Positions 16,314 through 27,107 are shown, counted from the stretch's first letter. The stretch: DNA of 63,873 bases from JAJFTV01 sp964532655 (GCA_964532655.1 CAZHMZ010000004.1:1-63873), one strand, 5' to 3'. Notes: generated by a model from the sequence alone, not told the origin. Numbers and translations: made by a program.

Positions 16314-17084
16314 ATGAAAAAAGCCGAGAAGAAATCTCCTCTCAAAGAAGCACCTCTGCGCAATCCAGGTCAATCATTGGATGAGGAAGTTAATTATTTA
16401 TGGGATGAAAAAGCTTTTATATATTTTTTCATTATTATCGGTTTTTTGGGTATGACAATCCTGGAATGGGCGCAATGGTTTACAAAAACAACACCAAATC
16501 CAGTAGGAAGTACAGTCATTTTCCTTCTTGTATTTTCATTTTGCGGATACAAGCTTTACCAGATAAAGAAGCAAGTCAATCAGCTCAAACTCGCCAGGGA
16601 CGGTGAAAAAATCGTTGGCCAATTTCTCGATGAGCTTCGAGAAGATGGAGCGCGCATCCTGCATGACATCAAGGGAAAGAACTTCAATGTGGACCATGTC
16701 ATCATTTCTGAACATGGCATCTTTGTGGTGGATACGAAGACCCACCGCAAGCCCATCAAAGGAGATGTACGCGTCCGAGTGGATCACGATGAAGTGTATG
16801 TCAATAATTATTTAATGGAGCGGAATCCAATTAAGCAATGCAGAGCACTCACAAAATGGATCCAGGATCTGCTCCTCGAAAGCACAGGAAAACTGTTTCC
16901 GGTACGCGGGGTGGTTGTGTTCCCTGGCTGGTATGTGGAACACATGACCGGGAAAGAGGATATTTGGGTGCTCAATAACAAGGCCTTACCAACTTTCATC
17001 CGTAATAATGCACAAAAACTGGCAAAAGAGGACGTGCATCTGGCTTTTTATCACCTTTCCTGTTACGTTCGCGCCATTACTTAG
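16314..17084 (+). CDS. NERD-domain membrane protein
   Basis: 256 residues from the ATG at 16314; an in-frame TTG at 16221 is less likely. Two transmembrane helices lie in the N-terminal half (IYFFIIIGFLGMTILEWAQW and STVIFLLVFSFCGYKLY). A NERD (nuclease-related) domain follows: GEKIVGQFLDEL, then NVDHVIISEHGIFVVDTKTH, the PD-(D/E)xK-like core with Asp and the D-x-K pair. NERD proteins are presumed nucleases or nucleic-acid binding. It ends 27 bp before the next gene, which suggests co-transcription. Confidence 0.8.
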   Translation: MKKAEKKSPLKEAPLRNPGQSLDEEVNYLWDEKAFIYFFIIIGFLGMTILEWAQWFTKTTPNPVGSTVIFLLVFSFCGYKLYQIKKQVNQLKLARDGEKIVGQFLDELREDGARILHDIKGKNFNVDHVIISEHGIFVVDTKTHRKPIKGDVRVRVDHDEVYVNNYLMERNPIKQCRALTKWIQDLLLESTGKLFPVRGVVVFPGWYVEHMTGKEDIWVLNNKALPTFIRNNAQKLAKEDVHLAFYHLSCYVRAIT

Positions 17085-17111
17085 GTGAGCGATCACCTGG
17101 GGAGGTTCCAC

Positions 17112-18149
17112 ATGGTGACTGACGGACTTCTGCAACTGCATTTCGATCCCCTGGCGACCCTGCTGGCGTCTGAAAACCAGGCTCTGATTTACTTCGTCAA
17201 CCGCGACCTGTGCGGTCACCACGTTGGCCCACCCGATTACCTGTGGCAGCTCCCGGAGGCGCAGCGCATTCTCAAAAAACAGCTTGCGAATGGATCCTGG
17301 CCTCGTTCCGGGGAATCGAAACACCCGGCTATCAACTACGCCCTGATCGAGACATGGCGTCACTTCCGCTTTCTTATGGATCAGTACGGTTTCACCCGGC
17401 AGCACCCCGCGGCGGAAAGAGCCGCCGAATTCCTCTTTTCCTGTCAGACTCGGGCGGGGGATTTTCGCGGCTTTCTGGCCAACCAGTACGCCACGTACTA
17501 CACCGGCGCCATCCTGGCCCTGCTGATCCGGGCCGGTTACGCCGATGACCCGCGCGTCGAGCGCGGCATGGCATGGCTGCTGGATATGCGCCAGGACGAC
17601 CAGGGCTGGACGGTTCCTCTCATTACTCATAAACTGGACCGGGTTACCCAGTATCGTTTGACCAGTGAAATGGCTCAACCGCTTAAGCCGGACCGTTCCA
17701 AACCATTCTCGCACAACTGGACCGGTATGGTACTGCGTGCTTTTGCCGCTCATCCGGTATATCGCAGCAGCTCTGGCGCTCTCACCGCCGCTCGATTGCT
17801 GAAATCCAGGTTTTTCCAGCCGGATGTATATTCATCCTATCAATCCGCCGATTATTGGGTGCGTTTTGAGTATCCCTTCTGGTGGAACAACCTTGTGGCC
17901 GCGCTGGATTCGCTCTCTCTGATCGGACCAGAATGGGGCCAGGATCCGGATATTCAGCGGGCGTTGAAGTGGCTGGTGGATCACCAGGAGGTAACCGGAT
18001 TGTGGAAGCTGAACTATGCCCGTCCGCAGGCGGAAAGGGATACTCAGAAAAACCGTGATATGAAGTTGTGGGTCAGCCTGGCTATCTGCCGCGTGTTTGA
18101 GCGATTTCATCAAAATGAAATCCAAAATAATCCGGGGCACATAATTTGA
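17112..18149 (+). CDS. Terpenoid-cyclase/prenyltransferase-fold protein
   Basis: 345 residues from the ATG at 17112, with GGGGAGG 6 bp before it. Repeated QW-like motifs are visible: QLANGSWPR, QTRAGDFRGF, DDQGWTVP and VTGLWKLNY, which mark the alpha-alpha toroid fold of squalene cyclases and prenyltransferase beta subunits. The length is about half that of a squalene-hopene cyclase and I see no DxDD catalytic motif, so a cyclase activity is doubtful. It is probably cytosolic; the substrate is unknown. Confidence 0.65.
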   Translation: MVTDGLLQLHFDPLATLLASENQALIYFVNRDLCGHHVGPPDYLWQLPEAQRILKKQLANGSWPRSGESKHPAINYALIETWRHFRFLMDQYGFTRQHPAAERAAEFLFSCQTRAGDFRGFLANQYATYYTGAILALLIRAGYADDPRVERGMAWLLDMRQDDQGWTVPLITHKLDRVTQYRLTSEMAQPLKPDRSKPFSHNWTGMVLRAFAAHPVYRSSSGALTAARLLKSRFFQPDVYSSYQSADYWVRFEYPFWWNNLVAALDSLSLIGPEWGQDPDIQRALKWLVDHQEVTGLWKLNYARPQAERDTQKNRDMKLWVSLAICRVFERFHQNEIQNNPGHII

Positions 18150-18167
18150 AAACCATTTCTATTACAA

Positions 18168-18201
18168 ACAGAGGGGCATCTGGCGATGCCCCTCTGTTAT
18201 T
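18168..18201. terminator. Bidirectional terminator
   Basis: ACAGAGGGGCATC and GATGCCCCTCTGT arms around TGGC, between converging genes. Confidence 0.88.
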
Positions 18202-18203
18202 TC

Positions 18204-19742
18204 TCACTGCGGTAGACCCCAAATGATCCCATCCTCCGTATCCAGCAACACCGGCAAATTACAGCGAGAAAAAATCACCCATTCTTTTGGGAGGTATTCT
18301 CTGCCGATTTGATCCAGATAAACCATGACCGCCTGGCCCAGCCGAACCTCCTCGCAAATGGCATCCAGTTGGATCTCGAACCGAGGATTTTGAATTCCCG
18401 TTGTGCTCTGGTAGATTTTGGGCAGTGTTTCCGTTGACAGACCGGTTTTGAGGGTGATCAAACTATTTCCATTCGAGTAAACCAGCGTGTCAGCCGGCAG
18501 CTCTTTTAACTTCTTCAGTGTTGGTGATTCATTCCACAGCACCGAGTTAAAACCAATCCCGTCGGTATGAAAGGTTTGAATCTCTTTCATCCAGGAGGGA
18601 AATCCCGCCCAAACAGAAAGCAGTATGGCAACCGTAATCAGCGGCCAGACTGGGATTTTGCTCACATGAGATGAAAAGATGAACAGAAGAGAAATAATGG
18701 ATGGAATGAACAGAATATAAACCGGCAGAAGGATGCGATCATTCATCTGAGTGGCTGCGTCGAAAAAGTTCATCGAAAGAACAAGCATCAGCAGATAGGT
18801 GACTGAGAAAAGCAGCCACATGCTGAAGACAGCGATACCGGATTGGTCAGGCTGTGAAGAGAGTATTTGTTTTCGTAACAGGTACACAATGATCAACACC
18901 ACAACAAGCGCCAGCAGAACGATAGCAAACCTCTGAACATATTTCGAAGCACTCATATCGCCAAAGATATAAGGAAAAAACAACTCAATGACCTGGCTGG
19001 CAATCCGGCGGACAGACCGGGCATGGTACACCAACATTCTGTTGGTTGCTGAGTCAAAAAACAGGATGTTGCGGAGAATCCACAACGCAACAGGCGTGAC
19101 AGAGAATACTGCCAGTGTGATCAGCGCCTTGATCTTCTGTCTGATCGTCTGCCTGGTCAGGCACAGAATTCCAATCGCCAGCGGCGGGATCAGGGCGGCG
19201 CCCACATAACGGGTCAACACCGCCATTCCTGCAAAGAGGGCCGCAAAAACGAGAAATCGCGTTTTGGATAACTGGATGTAAACAGAAAAAAACAAACAGG
19301 TCAGCAACGAAAAGAAGAAGAACAACGATTCTGAAAGAGCGTATACCTGCATGGAAATCACGGATCTGGAGGTGAGGAATACCAGAATCCCCAATGCTGA
19401 AGCCAGCAGGTTTTTACGTGTGCTGTAATAAATGATGACGCCGATCAAAACGGCATTTGCCCCGTACAGAAAGGCGTGCAGCCAGCGGGCAGAGGCGATC
19501 ACATCACCGGTAAAACTGCCCGTCAACGCCAGCATTAATGTATACATCGGCGGAAAATGGGGCGTCATGTTTAAAAAGGTAGAACTGCCACGCAAAAGCC
19601 TATCGGCAGTACTGATATACGAGAAGGAATCATAACCGATCCCGATACTGTTTTTGGTCACCCACAGGAAAACGGTTACAGAGACGAAAAAACTGATACA
19701 CAGAAAAATCGGAAACAAACGAGTCAGAAGATTTTTATTCAT
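18204..19742 (-). CDS. GT-C-fold membrane glycosyltransferase (GT39-like)
   Basis: 512 residues from the ATG at 19742; an upstream TTG is the alternative. About 11 hydrophobic helices are followed by a C-terminal soluble domain of about 110 residues. The first extracytoplasmic loop has YDSFSYISTADRLLRG, the acidic motif where GT-C enzymes bind metal and lipid-phosphate sugar. It probably transfers sugar from a polyprenyl-phosphate donor to a glycan or protein outside the membrane. It is a tandem paralogue of the next gene (matching ATRWLH-like, RYVGAALIPPLA and IGFNSVLWNESPT motifs). Confidence 0.75.
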   Translation of the reverse strand: MNKNLLTRLFPIFLCISFFVSVTVFLWVTKNSIGIGYDSFSYISTADRLLRGSSTFLNMTPHFPPMYTLMLALTGSFTGDVIASARWLHAFLYGANAVLIGVIIYYSTRKNLLASALGILVFLTSRSVISMQVYALSESLFFFFSLLTCLFFSVYIQLSKTRFLVFAALFAGMAVLTRYVGAALIPPLAIGILCLTRQTIRQKIKALITLAVFSVTPVALWILRNILFFDSATNRMLVYHARSVRRIASQVIELFFPYIFGDMSASKYVQRFAIVLLALVVVLIIVYLLRKQILSSQPDQSGIAVFSMWLLFSVTYLLMLVLSMNFFDAATQMNDRILLPVYILFIPSIISLLFIFSSHVSKIPVWPLITVAILLSVWAGFPSWMKEIQTFHTDGIGFNSVLWNESPTLKKLKELPADTLVYSNGNSLITLKTGLSTETLPKIYQSTTGIQNPRFEIQLDAICEEVRLGQAVMVYLDQIGREYLPKEWVIFSRCNLPVLLDTEDGIIWGLPQ

Positions 19743-19838
19743 GGGGGTCTGCAATGATCAGTATTTCTTCAAACGAACAAATCCGGAAGGAAGGCGCATG
19801 ATGACCTCGTGGACTTCTGCGATCTGCAAGTTGACATT

Positions 19839-21458
19839 TCATTGATTCGCGGTGATATTCCCAAAAATTACCCCATCGCTGAATTCAACCTGCGAGGGAA
19901 ATTGACAGGTATTCACCAATTCCTCATACCCGGTAAAATATGCCCTTTCAATATCCGTCATATAGACGATGATCGCATCACCATTTTTAACGTTATCACA
20001 CATATCCATCATTTCTTGCTGATAATGTGAATTCTCCAATCCATAGCGCGGCGTATATTTAAGCGGGAAAGGAACGATCACCGGACGGCCGGTCAATGCA
20101 ATCAGGATGTCAGCACTGTTTGAATAAATTACCTGTCCAGCATCCAACTCTGTCATAGAACTGATTGTTTCAGAATTCTTCCACGGAATGGAGTTAAAAC
20201 CTATCCCTTCACGGTGAATAATTTTAGTAAAAGCGCGTGTATCCGCTATATTGAAATGAAAAAACAATACCATTAAGACGATACTCGCCCAATATAGCCA
20301 TTCTCCTTTTTTCAGCCAGGACAGCATGAATATGGCTGAAAAAGCAGAAATGATGACCAGCAGCATTGCGGGGATAAAAATCCTTTCAGTGATCGGAATT
20401 GCGGCATCAACAAAAGTGATCGATCCAAATACCGTAACAAGAAAACTGACAAACATAAGAACCGTCAGACCGAGTATGGATGTTGCGTAGCGATGACTGT
20501 CGAGATAAAACATGCGATTCTTCCACAGGATACCCAGAAGGACAACCAGACATAATGTGAGCAGCACGATGACCGCCGCCATCCAGTATTTGGACCCATC
20601 TCCCGGAAAAATAAACATATAAAACAGGCTCGTCAATTCCCTGCCCAGGGTAGTGATGGACCGGGGATGGAAAATAAGTGCACGTGCTGCCCGTTGACCA
20701 TTTTGAGTGATCAACATATTCCGAATCGCCCATACTGCCATTGGCAATATTGCAATGGAGCAAAACGCCATCAGTGCAACGAATCTTTTTCTAAGCGGCT
20801 GTGCTGATAATATCAGGATACCCAGCGCAACTGCGGGGATCAACGCCAATCCTGCATAACGCGTGAGAACTGCCAGCCCACAAAGGATTGATCCAAACAA
20901 CAAAAATTTCCATTTTTGAGTGACAAAATAGCGAGCCAAAAGAAGACAGGCAGAAAACATCAACATGATAAACAGTGGTTCAGACCATGTGATCGTATGT
21001 ACATAAATGACTGTTTTCGAGGTGATAAAAATGATCGAAGCCAGCCCGCCAGCCAGCAAATTGCGATTTGTGAGGATATAAAAAATACATGCAAACAGCA
21101 AAAGATTGACGACGTACAATATCAGATGGAGCCAGCGCGCTGCGGCAAGAAGATCCGGATGGAACAGGCCGGTGAAAGCCAGTACCGCGGGATATAACGG
21201 GGCATAGGCCGTCATCGGTTCTCCGTTGAACACAAACCCGTTTCCGTTCAGGAGATTCACCGCGGTGCTCAAATAGATGGTTGAATCTCCGCGAATACCA
21301 ATTCCCTGGTTTGTGCTCCACAGAAACAAAACTGACGCAATGATGATAAAGAAGATGGCAAGTAAAACAGGCAGGTGAGCTTTTATTCTTGTTATCATTA
21401 AATGATCCAGAAATTTTCTGAGAAAATGTGGTGCTTTTGTGGTGCTGATGGCAACCAT
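19839..21458 (-). CDS. GT-C-fold membrane glycosyltransferase, paralogue
   Basis: 539 residues; an internal ATG at 21398 (MITRIKAHL) is an equally good start. It has the same layout as 18204-19742: GDSTIYLSTAVNLLNGNGF in loop 1, RYAGLALIPAVALGILIL in the membrane part, and IGFNSIPWKNSETI opening the C-terminal domain. The two genes are 97 bp apart and similar along their length, so they arose by tandem duplication. The exact donor and acceptor are unknown. Confidence 0.75.
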   Translation of the reverse strand: MVAISTTKAPHFLRKFLDHLMITRIKAHLPVLLAIFFIIIASVLFLWSTNQGIGIRGDSTIYLSTAVNLLNGNGFVFNGEPMTAYAPLYPAVLAFTGLFHPDLLAAARWLHLILYVVNLLLFACIFYILTNRNLLAGGLASIIFITSKTVIYVHTITWSEPLFIMLMFSACLLLARYFVTQKWKFLLFGSILCGLAVLTRYAGLALIPAVALGILILSAQPLRKRFVALMAFCSIAILPMAVWAIRNMLITQNGQRAARALIFHPRSITTLGRELTSLFYMFIFPGDGSKYWMAAVIVLLTLCLVVLLGILWKNRMFYLDSHRYATSILGLTVLMFVSFLVTVFGSITFVDAAIPITERIFIPAMLLVIISAFSAIFMLSWLKKGEWLYWASIVLMVLFFHFNIADTRAFTKIIHREGIGFNSIPWKNSETISSMTELDAGQVIYSNSADILIALTGRPVIVPFPLKYTPRYGLENSHYQQEMMDMCDNVKNGDAIIVYMTDIERAYFTGYEELVNTCQFPSQVEFSDGVIFGNITANQ

Positions 21459-21605
21459 TTTACATCAAACTTTATGATGCGATGAGGCGGATCGCTTTTC
21501 AAATTACCCGCCGAAATAAAAAGAAATCGCGGAAATACGATGCCAGAATAAAAGGCATGGATGTTCCGCGATTTGATCAATCGTCATTCTCTCATTAATA
21601 TGTCG

Positions 21606-22317
<712 letters not shown>

Positions 22318-22331
<14 letters not shown>

Positions 22332-23121
22332 GCGCCACCTCCCGTGTCGATCCGGTAGCACCCCTGCCCAAATAGGCTTCGATAACACGCGGGTTGGCCT
22401 GGATCTCCCCGGCCGTGCCCTCGGCGATCTTCTCGCCGTAATCCAGTACGGTGATCCACTCGCTGATCTCCATCACCAGGCGCATATCATGCTCGATCAA
22501 CAGAATGGTGATCCCCAGATCATCTCGCAACCTGCGGATAAAGCGGGTCATTTCCAGCGTCTCCTGCGGGTTCATCCCGGCGGTTGGCTCATCCAGCATC
22601 AGCAGCCGGGGTTTCCCCGCCAGGGCGCGCGCAATTTCCAATCTTCGCTGCGCTCCGTATGGCAGGTTGTGGGCGGGCAGATCGCCTGCATCCTTCAGCC
22701 CCACAAAGCAAAGCAGCCGACGAGCTTCCTCCAGCGCGGCCTTCTCTTCCTTCCAGAATCTGGGTGTTCGAAGGATGTTGTCCAGAACATGCGTGTGCAT
22801 CTGCTGGTGTTCGCCCACCAGAATATTTTCGATGGCCGTCATGGACGAGAACAGGCGGATGTTTTGATAGGTGCGCGTAATGCCCATATGCGCAATCCGG
22901 TCCGGGGTAAGGCCCTTGATGGAACGCCCCTCCAGACGGATATCGCCCTCCTCAAAGACATAGTAGCCCGTGATGCAGTTAAAAAAGCTGGTCTTGCCGG
23001 CCCCGTTGGGACCGATGATGCTGGAGATAGTGTGCGTTTTCACATCAACATCCAGATTTTTCACCGCTACCAGGCCGCCAAACCGCTTGGTCACCCGGGT
23101 TGATTTCAACAGATCGTTCAT
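22318..23121 (-). CDS. livG: Branched-chain amino acid ABC transporter, ATPase LivG
   Basis: 267 residues from the ATG at 23121; it overlaps the end of livM by ATGA. RFGGLVAVKNLDV, Walker A GPNGAGKTSFFN, the LivG-type signature LPYGAQRRLEIARAL, Walker B LMLDEPTAGMNP, and a C-terminal GEKIAEGTAGEIQANPRVIEAYLG typical of LivG. Confidence 0.93.
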
Positions 23122-24167
23122 CGTTCCGCCCTTTCTGTTTTGCCGGCGGAACTGCCGCGCCGATCCAGCCGGTTCTGCCCCTCCAGTGCTGGTCTGCGCG
23201 CCGGAATAAACCCGTTGGGGCGGGCGATCATCATCACGATCAACAGCAGGCCAAAGATCAGCAACCGGTAATCGGCGAATTTTCGCAAAATATCTGGCAG
23301 GGTGATCAGCGCGGCTGAACCCAGAATCACCCCCGGCACGCTGCCCACTCCCCCAATGATCACCAGACACAGCACATTGATCGATACCAGCAGGTTGAAG
23401 TTATCCGGGAAGATGGAGCTTTGCCAGGCTGCAAAGACCGCTCCGGCAACCCCGGCGATCATCGCCCCCAGACCAAATGACAGCAGCTTGGCCGAGGTGG
23501 TGTTGATTCCCGCCATTTGCGCCACATCTTCATCGTCGCGCAGCGCGGTCCATGCCCGGCCGGTGCGTGAATTGTTCAACCGGTTCACCAGGATGATGGT
23601 TCCCGCCAGAAGGATCAGGATCAGATAATAAAAGTGAACCCCGGTACCCAGTTCATGTCCAAACAGCACGGGTGGATCAATATTCACCAGCCCCTGCGAG
23701 CCATTGGTAAGGCCCTTCAGGTTGGTGAGCAGGATTCGAACAATCTCGCCAAAACCCAGCGTAACGATCGCCAGATAATCGCCGCGCATCCGCAGCACCG
23801 GGATGCACAGCAATACCCCGGCCAATCCGGCAGTCAGGGCCGCCACAGGCAGCATCAGCCAGAATGACAGATGCAGGTCGAACTGCGGGGATGCCAACAG
23901 CCCGTAGGTATAAGCGCCGATGGCGTAAAAAGCCACATACCCCAGGTCAAGCTGACCGGTGAAACCTACCTGCACGTTCAACCCCAGCCCCAGGATAATA
24001 TACAACCCGGTATAAGCCACCACCCGCACCCAAAAGGCGCTTTGCGGGAAGGTGAGCAGCGGAAAGCTCACAACGGCAGCACCGGCCAGTAAAAAGATCA
24101 GCCAGCGGACGGGTGAATGCAGCAATTTTAGCCAGGTTGGTCCTATAAGGTCTGATATCTTTTGCAT
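23118..24167 (-). CDS. livM: Branched-chain amino acid ABC transporter, permease LivM
   Basis: 349 residues with about nine membrane helices. It has the family pattern LGLGLNVQVGFTGQLDLGYVAFYAIGAY near residues 60-90 and RTGRAWTALRDDEDVAQMAGIN (EAA-like coupling loop). It overlaps livG by 4 bp and lies 3 bp after livH. Confidence 0.92.
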   Translation of the reverse strand: MQKISDLIGPTWLKLLHSPVRWLIFLLAGAAVVSFPLLTFPQSAFWVRVVAYTGLYIILGLGLNVQVGFTGQLDLGYVAFYAIGAYTYGLLASPQFDLHLSFWLMLPVAALTAGLAGVLLCIPVLRMRGDYLAIVTLGFGEIVRILLTNLKGLTNGSQGLVNIDPPVLFGHELGTGVHFYYLILILLAGTIILVNRLNNSRTGRAWTALRDDEDVAQMAGINTTSAKLLSFGLGAMIAGVAGAVFAAWQSSIFPDNFNLLVSINVLCLVIIGGVGSVPGVILGSAALITLPDILRKFADYRLLIFGLLLIVMMIARPNGFIPARRPALEGQNRLDRRGSSAGKTERAER

Positions 24168-24170
24168 GGC

Positions 24171-25187
24171 TCACATTCTCCCTTCTGAAACCGCTTTGCC
24201 CAAAATGCCGGTCGGTTTGAAGATCAACGTAAGCACCAGCAGGCTGAACGCCACCACATCCTTATAGACCGTGGGCAGCACCTGCATGCCCACCGCTTCG
24301 GCCAGCCCCAGCACATATCCCCCCAGCATGGCCCCGGGTACATTCCCGATTCCGCCCATCACAGCCGCGGTAAAGGCTTTGATGCCCGGTGTAAAACCCA
24401 TGGTGGGCTTGATTTGCAGATAAAACAAACCCATCATCACACCCGCAATCCCCGCCAGCGCCGAACCGATCAGAAAGGTACGCGAGATCACCTGGTTGAC
24501 GTCAATTCCCATCAGGGCAGCTGTATCCCTGTTTTCCGAAACGGCGCGCATGGCCTTGCCCAGTCTGGTTTGCTGCACCAGCAGATACAGCCCCAACATG
24601 CACAGCAATGAGACTGCCAGCACAATGATTCGGCTGTGCGATACCGAAACCTCTCCAAACTGGAAACCGGCCGAACCCAGAACATTGGGGTAGGCTTTCA
24701 CCTTCGCGCCGCCCAGTTGATCAAAAAAGACAGCCAGTTTGGCCTGTGTCTCCAGCGGGATCAGCGCAGCTCCGCGCACCGAAATGCCGGCAATCCCTTT
24801 GGCCATATCCGGCAGTAGTCGCACAAATTCCTGCAAAAACATCGAGGCGCCGATCGCGCTGATTAACGGAGCCAGTCGCCCGGCCTTACGCAGCGGTCGG
24901 TAAGCCAGCCGCTCTACCGTGATGCCGGTGAGCGCAGAACCTGCCATGCCTGCAACGGCGGCCAGCACCACCGCCAGAACAGGCGATTTTTCAAATATGC
25001 CCGCGTTGACCAGCCGGTTCATGGCAAACAAACCGGCATAGGCGCCCATCATCAAAATTTCACCATGGGCAAAGTTGATCATTTTCAGCACACCGTACAC
25101 CATGGTGTATCCCAGTGCGATCAACGCGTAAAAGCTTCCCACAGTGATTCCGTTGATCAATTGTTCAAGCGTATTTTCCCAATTCAT
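24171..25187 (-). CDS. livH: Branched-chain amino acid ABC transporter, permease LivH
   Basis: 338 residues, eight or so helices. The start carries QLINGITVGSFYALIALGYTMVYGVLKMINFAHGE, the hallmark of LivH, and TRLGKAMRAVSENRDTAALMGI is the coupling loop. There is an insert of about 40 residues (GISVRGAALIPLETQAKLA...) compared with short LivH proteins. GGAGGAAAC lies 13 bp before the ATG. Confidence 0.92.
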   Translation of the reverse strand: MNWENTLEQLINGITVGSFYALIALGYTMVYGVLKMINFAHGEILMMGAYAGLFAMNRLVNAGIFEKSPVLAVVLAAVAGMAGSALTGITVERLAYRPLRKAGRLAPLISAIGASMFLQEFVRLLPDMAKGIAGISVRGAALIPLETQAKLAVFFDQLGGAKVKAYPNVLGSAGFQFGEVSVSHSRIIVLAVSLLCMLGLYLLVQQTRLGKAMRAVSENRDTAALMGIDVNQVISRTFLIGSALAGIAGVMMGLFYLQIKPTMGFTPGIKAFTAAVMGGIGNVPGAMLGGYVLGLAEAVGMQVLPTVYKDVVAFSLLVLTLIFKPTGILGKAVSEGRM

Positions 25188-25318
25188 ACGTAAACTCGTT
25201 TCCTCCAGGCTCCTTCCGTTTGGATCCCTGCTCGAGGGTCAGCAGCAATGTGTATGTTTATGTTGTGTATACTGCTTATTCCATCCACCTGCACCCAAAC
25301 GACGATCTCTGGAAACAG

Positions 25319-25398
25319 CCCGATATCTCAGCCGGGCGGTTCTGCGTGCAATTTTGCATTGCAGTTTTGCGTTGCAGAATCACCGGCTGAGCATCGGG
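25319..25398 (-). other. Large stem-loop between livJ and livH
   Basis: The 16-17 bp outer arms CCCGATATCTCAGCCGG (25319-25335) and CCGGCTGAGCATCGGG (25383-25398) enclose GC(A)-rich inner repeats. It is placed where binding-protein operons often carry a structure that stabilises or limits transcripts, letting the binding protein be made in excess of the permeases. The rest of 25188-25427 holds no gene. Confidence 0.6.
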
Positions 25399-25427
25399 CT
25401 TCCCCCGAGAGAATTTATCTGTTCAGT

Positions 25428-26744
25428 TTATTCACCGAAATCTACAGTCTTGACGGGAACAAAATCGCCGCTCTGAGCCTGGAAGATGGTGATGGAAACT
25501 TTTCCAAGGTCACCGGTTTCGGTGAACTCAAGGTGTCCAGTCACGCCGTCAAACGGTGCATTGCGGATCTGGTCGGCCAGGGCTTTCTTGCCGATCACCA
25601 GATTGCCGTCAGCATCCACATAAGCCACTGCAGCTGCCGCCTGAAGCAGGATACGGGCAGAGTCAAACGACCCCGGGCCGTACGCTACCGGCGCGCCGTA
25701 TTTGGTGGTAAACGCCGCCTCAAAATCTTCGTAACCGGTTGCGCCGCCCACAGCCCCAAAGGTGGAATAGCTGCCTTCCGCCGCACCACCGGATGCCTCG
25801 ATGTATGAGGGCACCGATTTGATGCCATCAGGGCCCATGAAAACGCCCTCAAACTGGGCCGCGCGTAACTGGGTGACGAGTAGCGCACCTTCAGCATCCA
25901 TGCCGCCAAAGTAGATAGCCTGCGGATCATCCGCGGTCAGCACCCCGATCACGCCGCTGAAGTCCACATCACCGCGGGTAAGGCCCTCAAAAGCCGTCAC
26001 CGTACCACCAGCAGCCTCAAATTTATCTTTTACCGCCTGCCCGATGCCTTCACCGTACACGCTCTGGTCATGCACAACCGCCAGCGTGGTCAGTCCCAGA
26101 TCCTGGGTGAGAAAATCCACCGTAACCTGAGCCTGAAGATCGTCATTTGCCACCGTGCGGAATACGGATTCATAGCCCATATCGGTGACGATGACTGCCG
26201 TGGAGGACGGCGTGATCATGACAATATGATTCTCACCGTACACTTTTTCAGCCGCCACCACCGTGCCGGAGCACATGGGGCCAACCACACCAAGCAAAGT
26301 GGTATCGGTAGCAAATTTCTCGGCAACCGTCACACCCGGCGCACCCTCGCAGCCATCATCGCCGGCTTCCACAACCACTTTCCAGCCCTTCAGATCACCA
26401 AACTGCTCAACTGCCAGTTCAACGCCGTGAAGCATATCCTGCCCGTAGGCGGCGTATCCGGCTGTCAACGCGGATGAAAGACCCAACTTGACTTCTGTGC
26501 CGGGTGCAAAAACAAGATCACCCCACTCATCAGCGGGGTGATCCTGGGGTTCGGAAGTGGCGGCATCGGCAGACGCAGTAGTCGCGTCGGTGCTTTCAGC
26601 CGATGCTTCAGTCGCTGCCTGTTGTTCAGCAGCAGCTTCCTGTACAGGTTCCTGGGCAGGAGATTCAACTTTACCGGAACATGCTGTGAACAAAAACACA
26701 GCCGTCATCAGCAAGGACATCAACAAAAACAATTTTTTAGACAT
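25428..26744 (-). CDS. livJ: Branched-chain amino acid ABC transporter, binding protein
   Basis: 438 residues from the ATG at 26744, with GGAGG upstream. A lipoprotein signal ends FLFTAC (Cys near 20). An Ala/Glu/Pro-rich linker runs to about residue 80, followed by a type I periplasmic binding fold: VKLGLSSALTAGYAAYGQDMLHGVELAVEQ, VVGPMCSGTVVAAEKVY and MITPSSTAVIVTD are typical of Leu/Ile/Val receptors. It is the first gene of the operon. Ligand specificity within the HAAT family is not certain. Confidence 0.9.
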   Translation of the reverse strand: MSKKLFLLMSLLMTAVFLFTACSGKVESPAQEPVQEAAAEQQAATEASAESTDATTASADAATSEPQDHPADEWGDLVFAPGTEVKLGLSSALTAGYAAYGQDMLHGVELAVEQFGDLKGWKVVVEAGDDGCEGAPGVTVAEKFATDTTLLGVVGPMCSGTVVAAEKVYGENHIVMITPSSTAVIVTDMGYESVFRTVANDDLQAQVTVDFLTQDLGLTTLAVVHDQSVYGEGIGQAVKDKFEAAGGTVTAFEGLTRGDVDFSGVIGVLTADDPQAIYFGGMDAEGALLVTQLRAAQFEGVFMGPDGIKSVPSYIEASGGAAEGSYSTFGAVGGATGYEDFEAAFTTKYGAPVAYGPGSFDSARILLQAAAAVAYVDADGNLVIGKKALADQIRNAPFDGVTGHLEFTETGDLGKVSITIFQAQSGDFVPVKTVDFGE

Positions 26745-26918
26745 GATACAAACTCCTCCGTATAGTTTTCTCAAATCGATTAACCGGGTGATTGGTTCAG
26801 TGAACCCGGGGTTCATGCCGGCAAGACCCCCTCATTGTGCGATAAGACCACCTCCCTGCTTTGAAAAGATATATGGCGCCGTAATCAGATCTGTAGTCAT
26901 CTGGTATTAATCCCTGAA

Positions 26919-26955
26919 ACAAAAAACCCGCTCTCTCTTTCGATTGAGCGGGTTT
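26919..26955 (-). terminator. Rho-independent terminator upstream of the liv operon
   Basis: On the minus strand AAACCCGCTC and GAGCGGGTTT arms with a 12-base loop are followed by TTTTTTGTTT. It lies 22 bp after the stop codon of the 37-codon ORF and about 175 bp before livJ, so it either ends that small transcript or attenuates liv. Confidence 0.85.
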
Positions 26956-26977
26956 GTCTTTTGTTTGATCCTTTGCT

Positions 26978-27091
26978 TTACTTCTCTACTGCTACTTTCC
27001 TGTATCGCAAGCCAGCCCAATCCGGTGTGTATGTCCAGATAAGCGCAAAATAAATGCTGACAAGAATAATTGCGATCGAGTAGATGTTCAT
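26978..27091 (-). CDS. Small membrane protein or leader peptide, 37 residues
   Basis: It begins MNIYSIAIILVSIYFALIWT and ends in a basic tail RYRKVAVEK. It is flanked by a near-consensus promoter (27108-27135) and a strong terminator (26919-26955), which argues that it is a true gene. It has one potential transmembrane helix with the basic end inside. It is rich in Ile, Leu and Val and lies directly upstream of a branched-chain amino acid importer, so a regulatory leader role is a second possibility. I see no Shine-Dalgarno site. Confidence 0.6.
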   Translation of the reverse strand: MNIYSIAIILVSIYFALIWTYTPDWAGLRYRKVAVEK

Positions 27092-27107
27092 AAGTTTAAT
27101 TTCGCCT

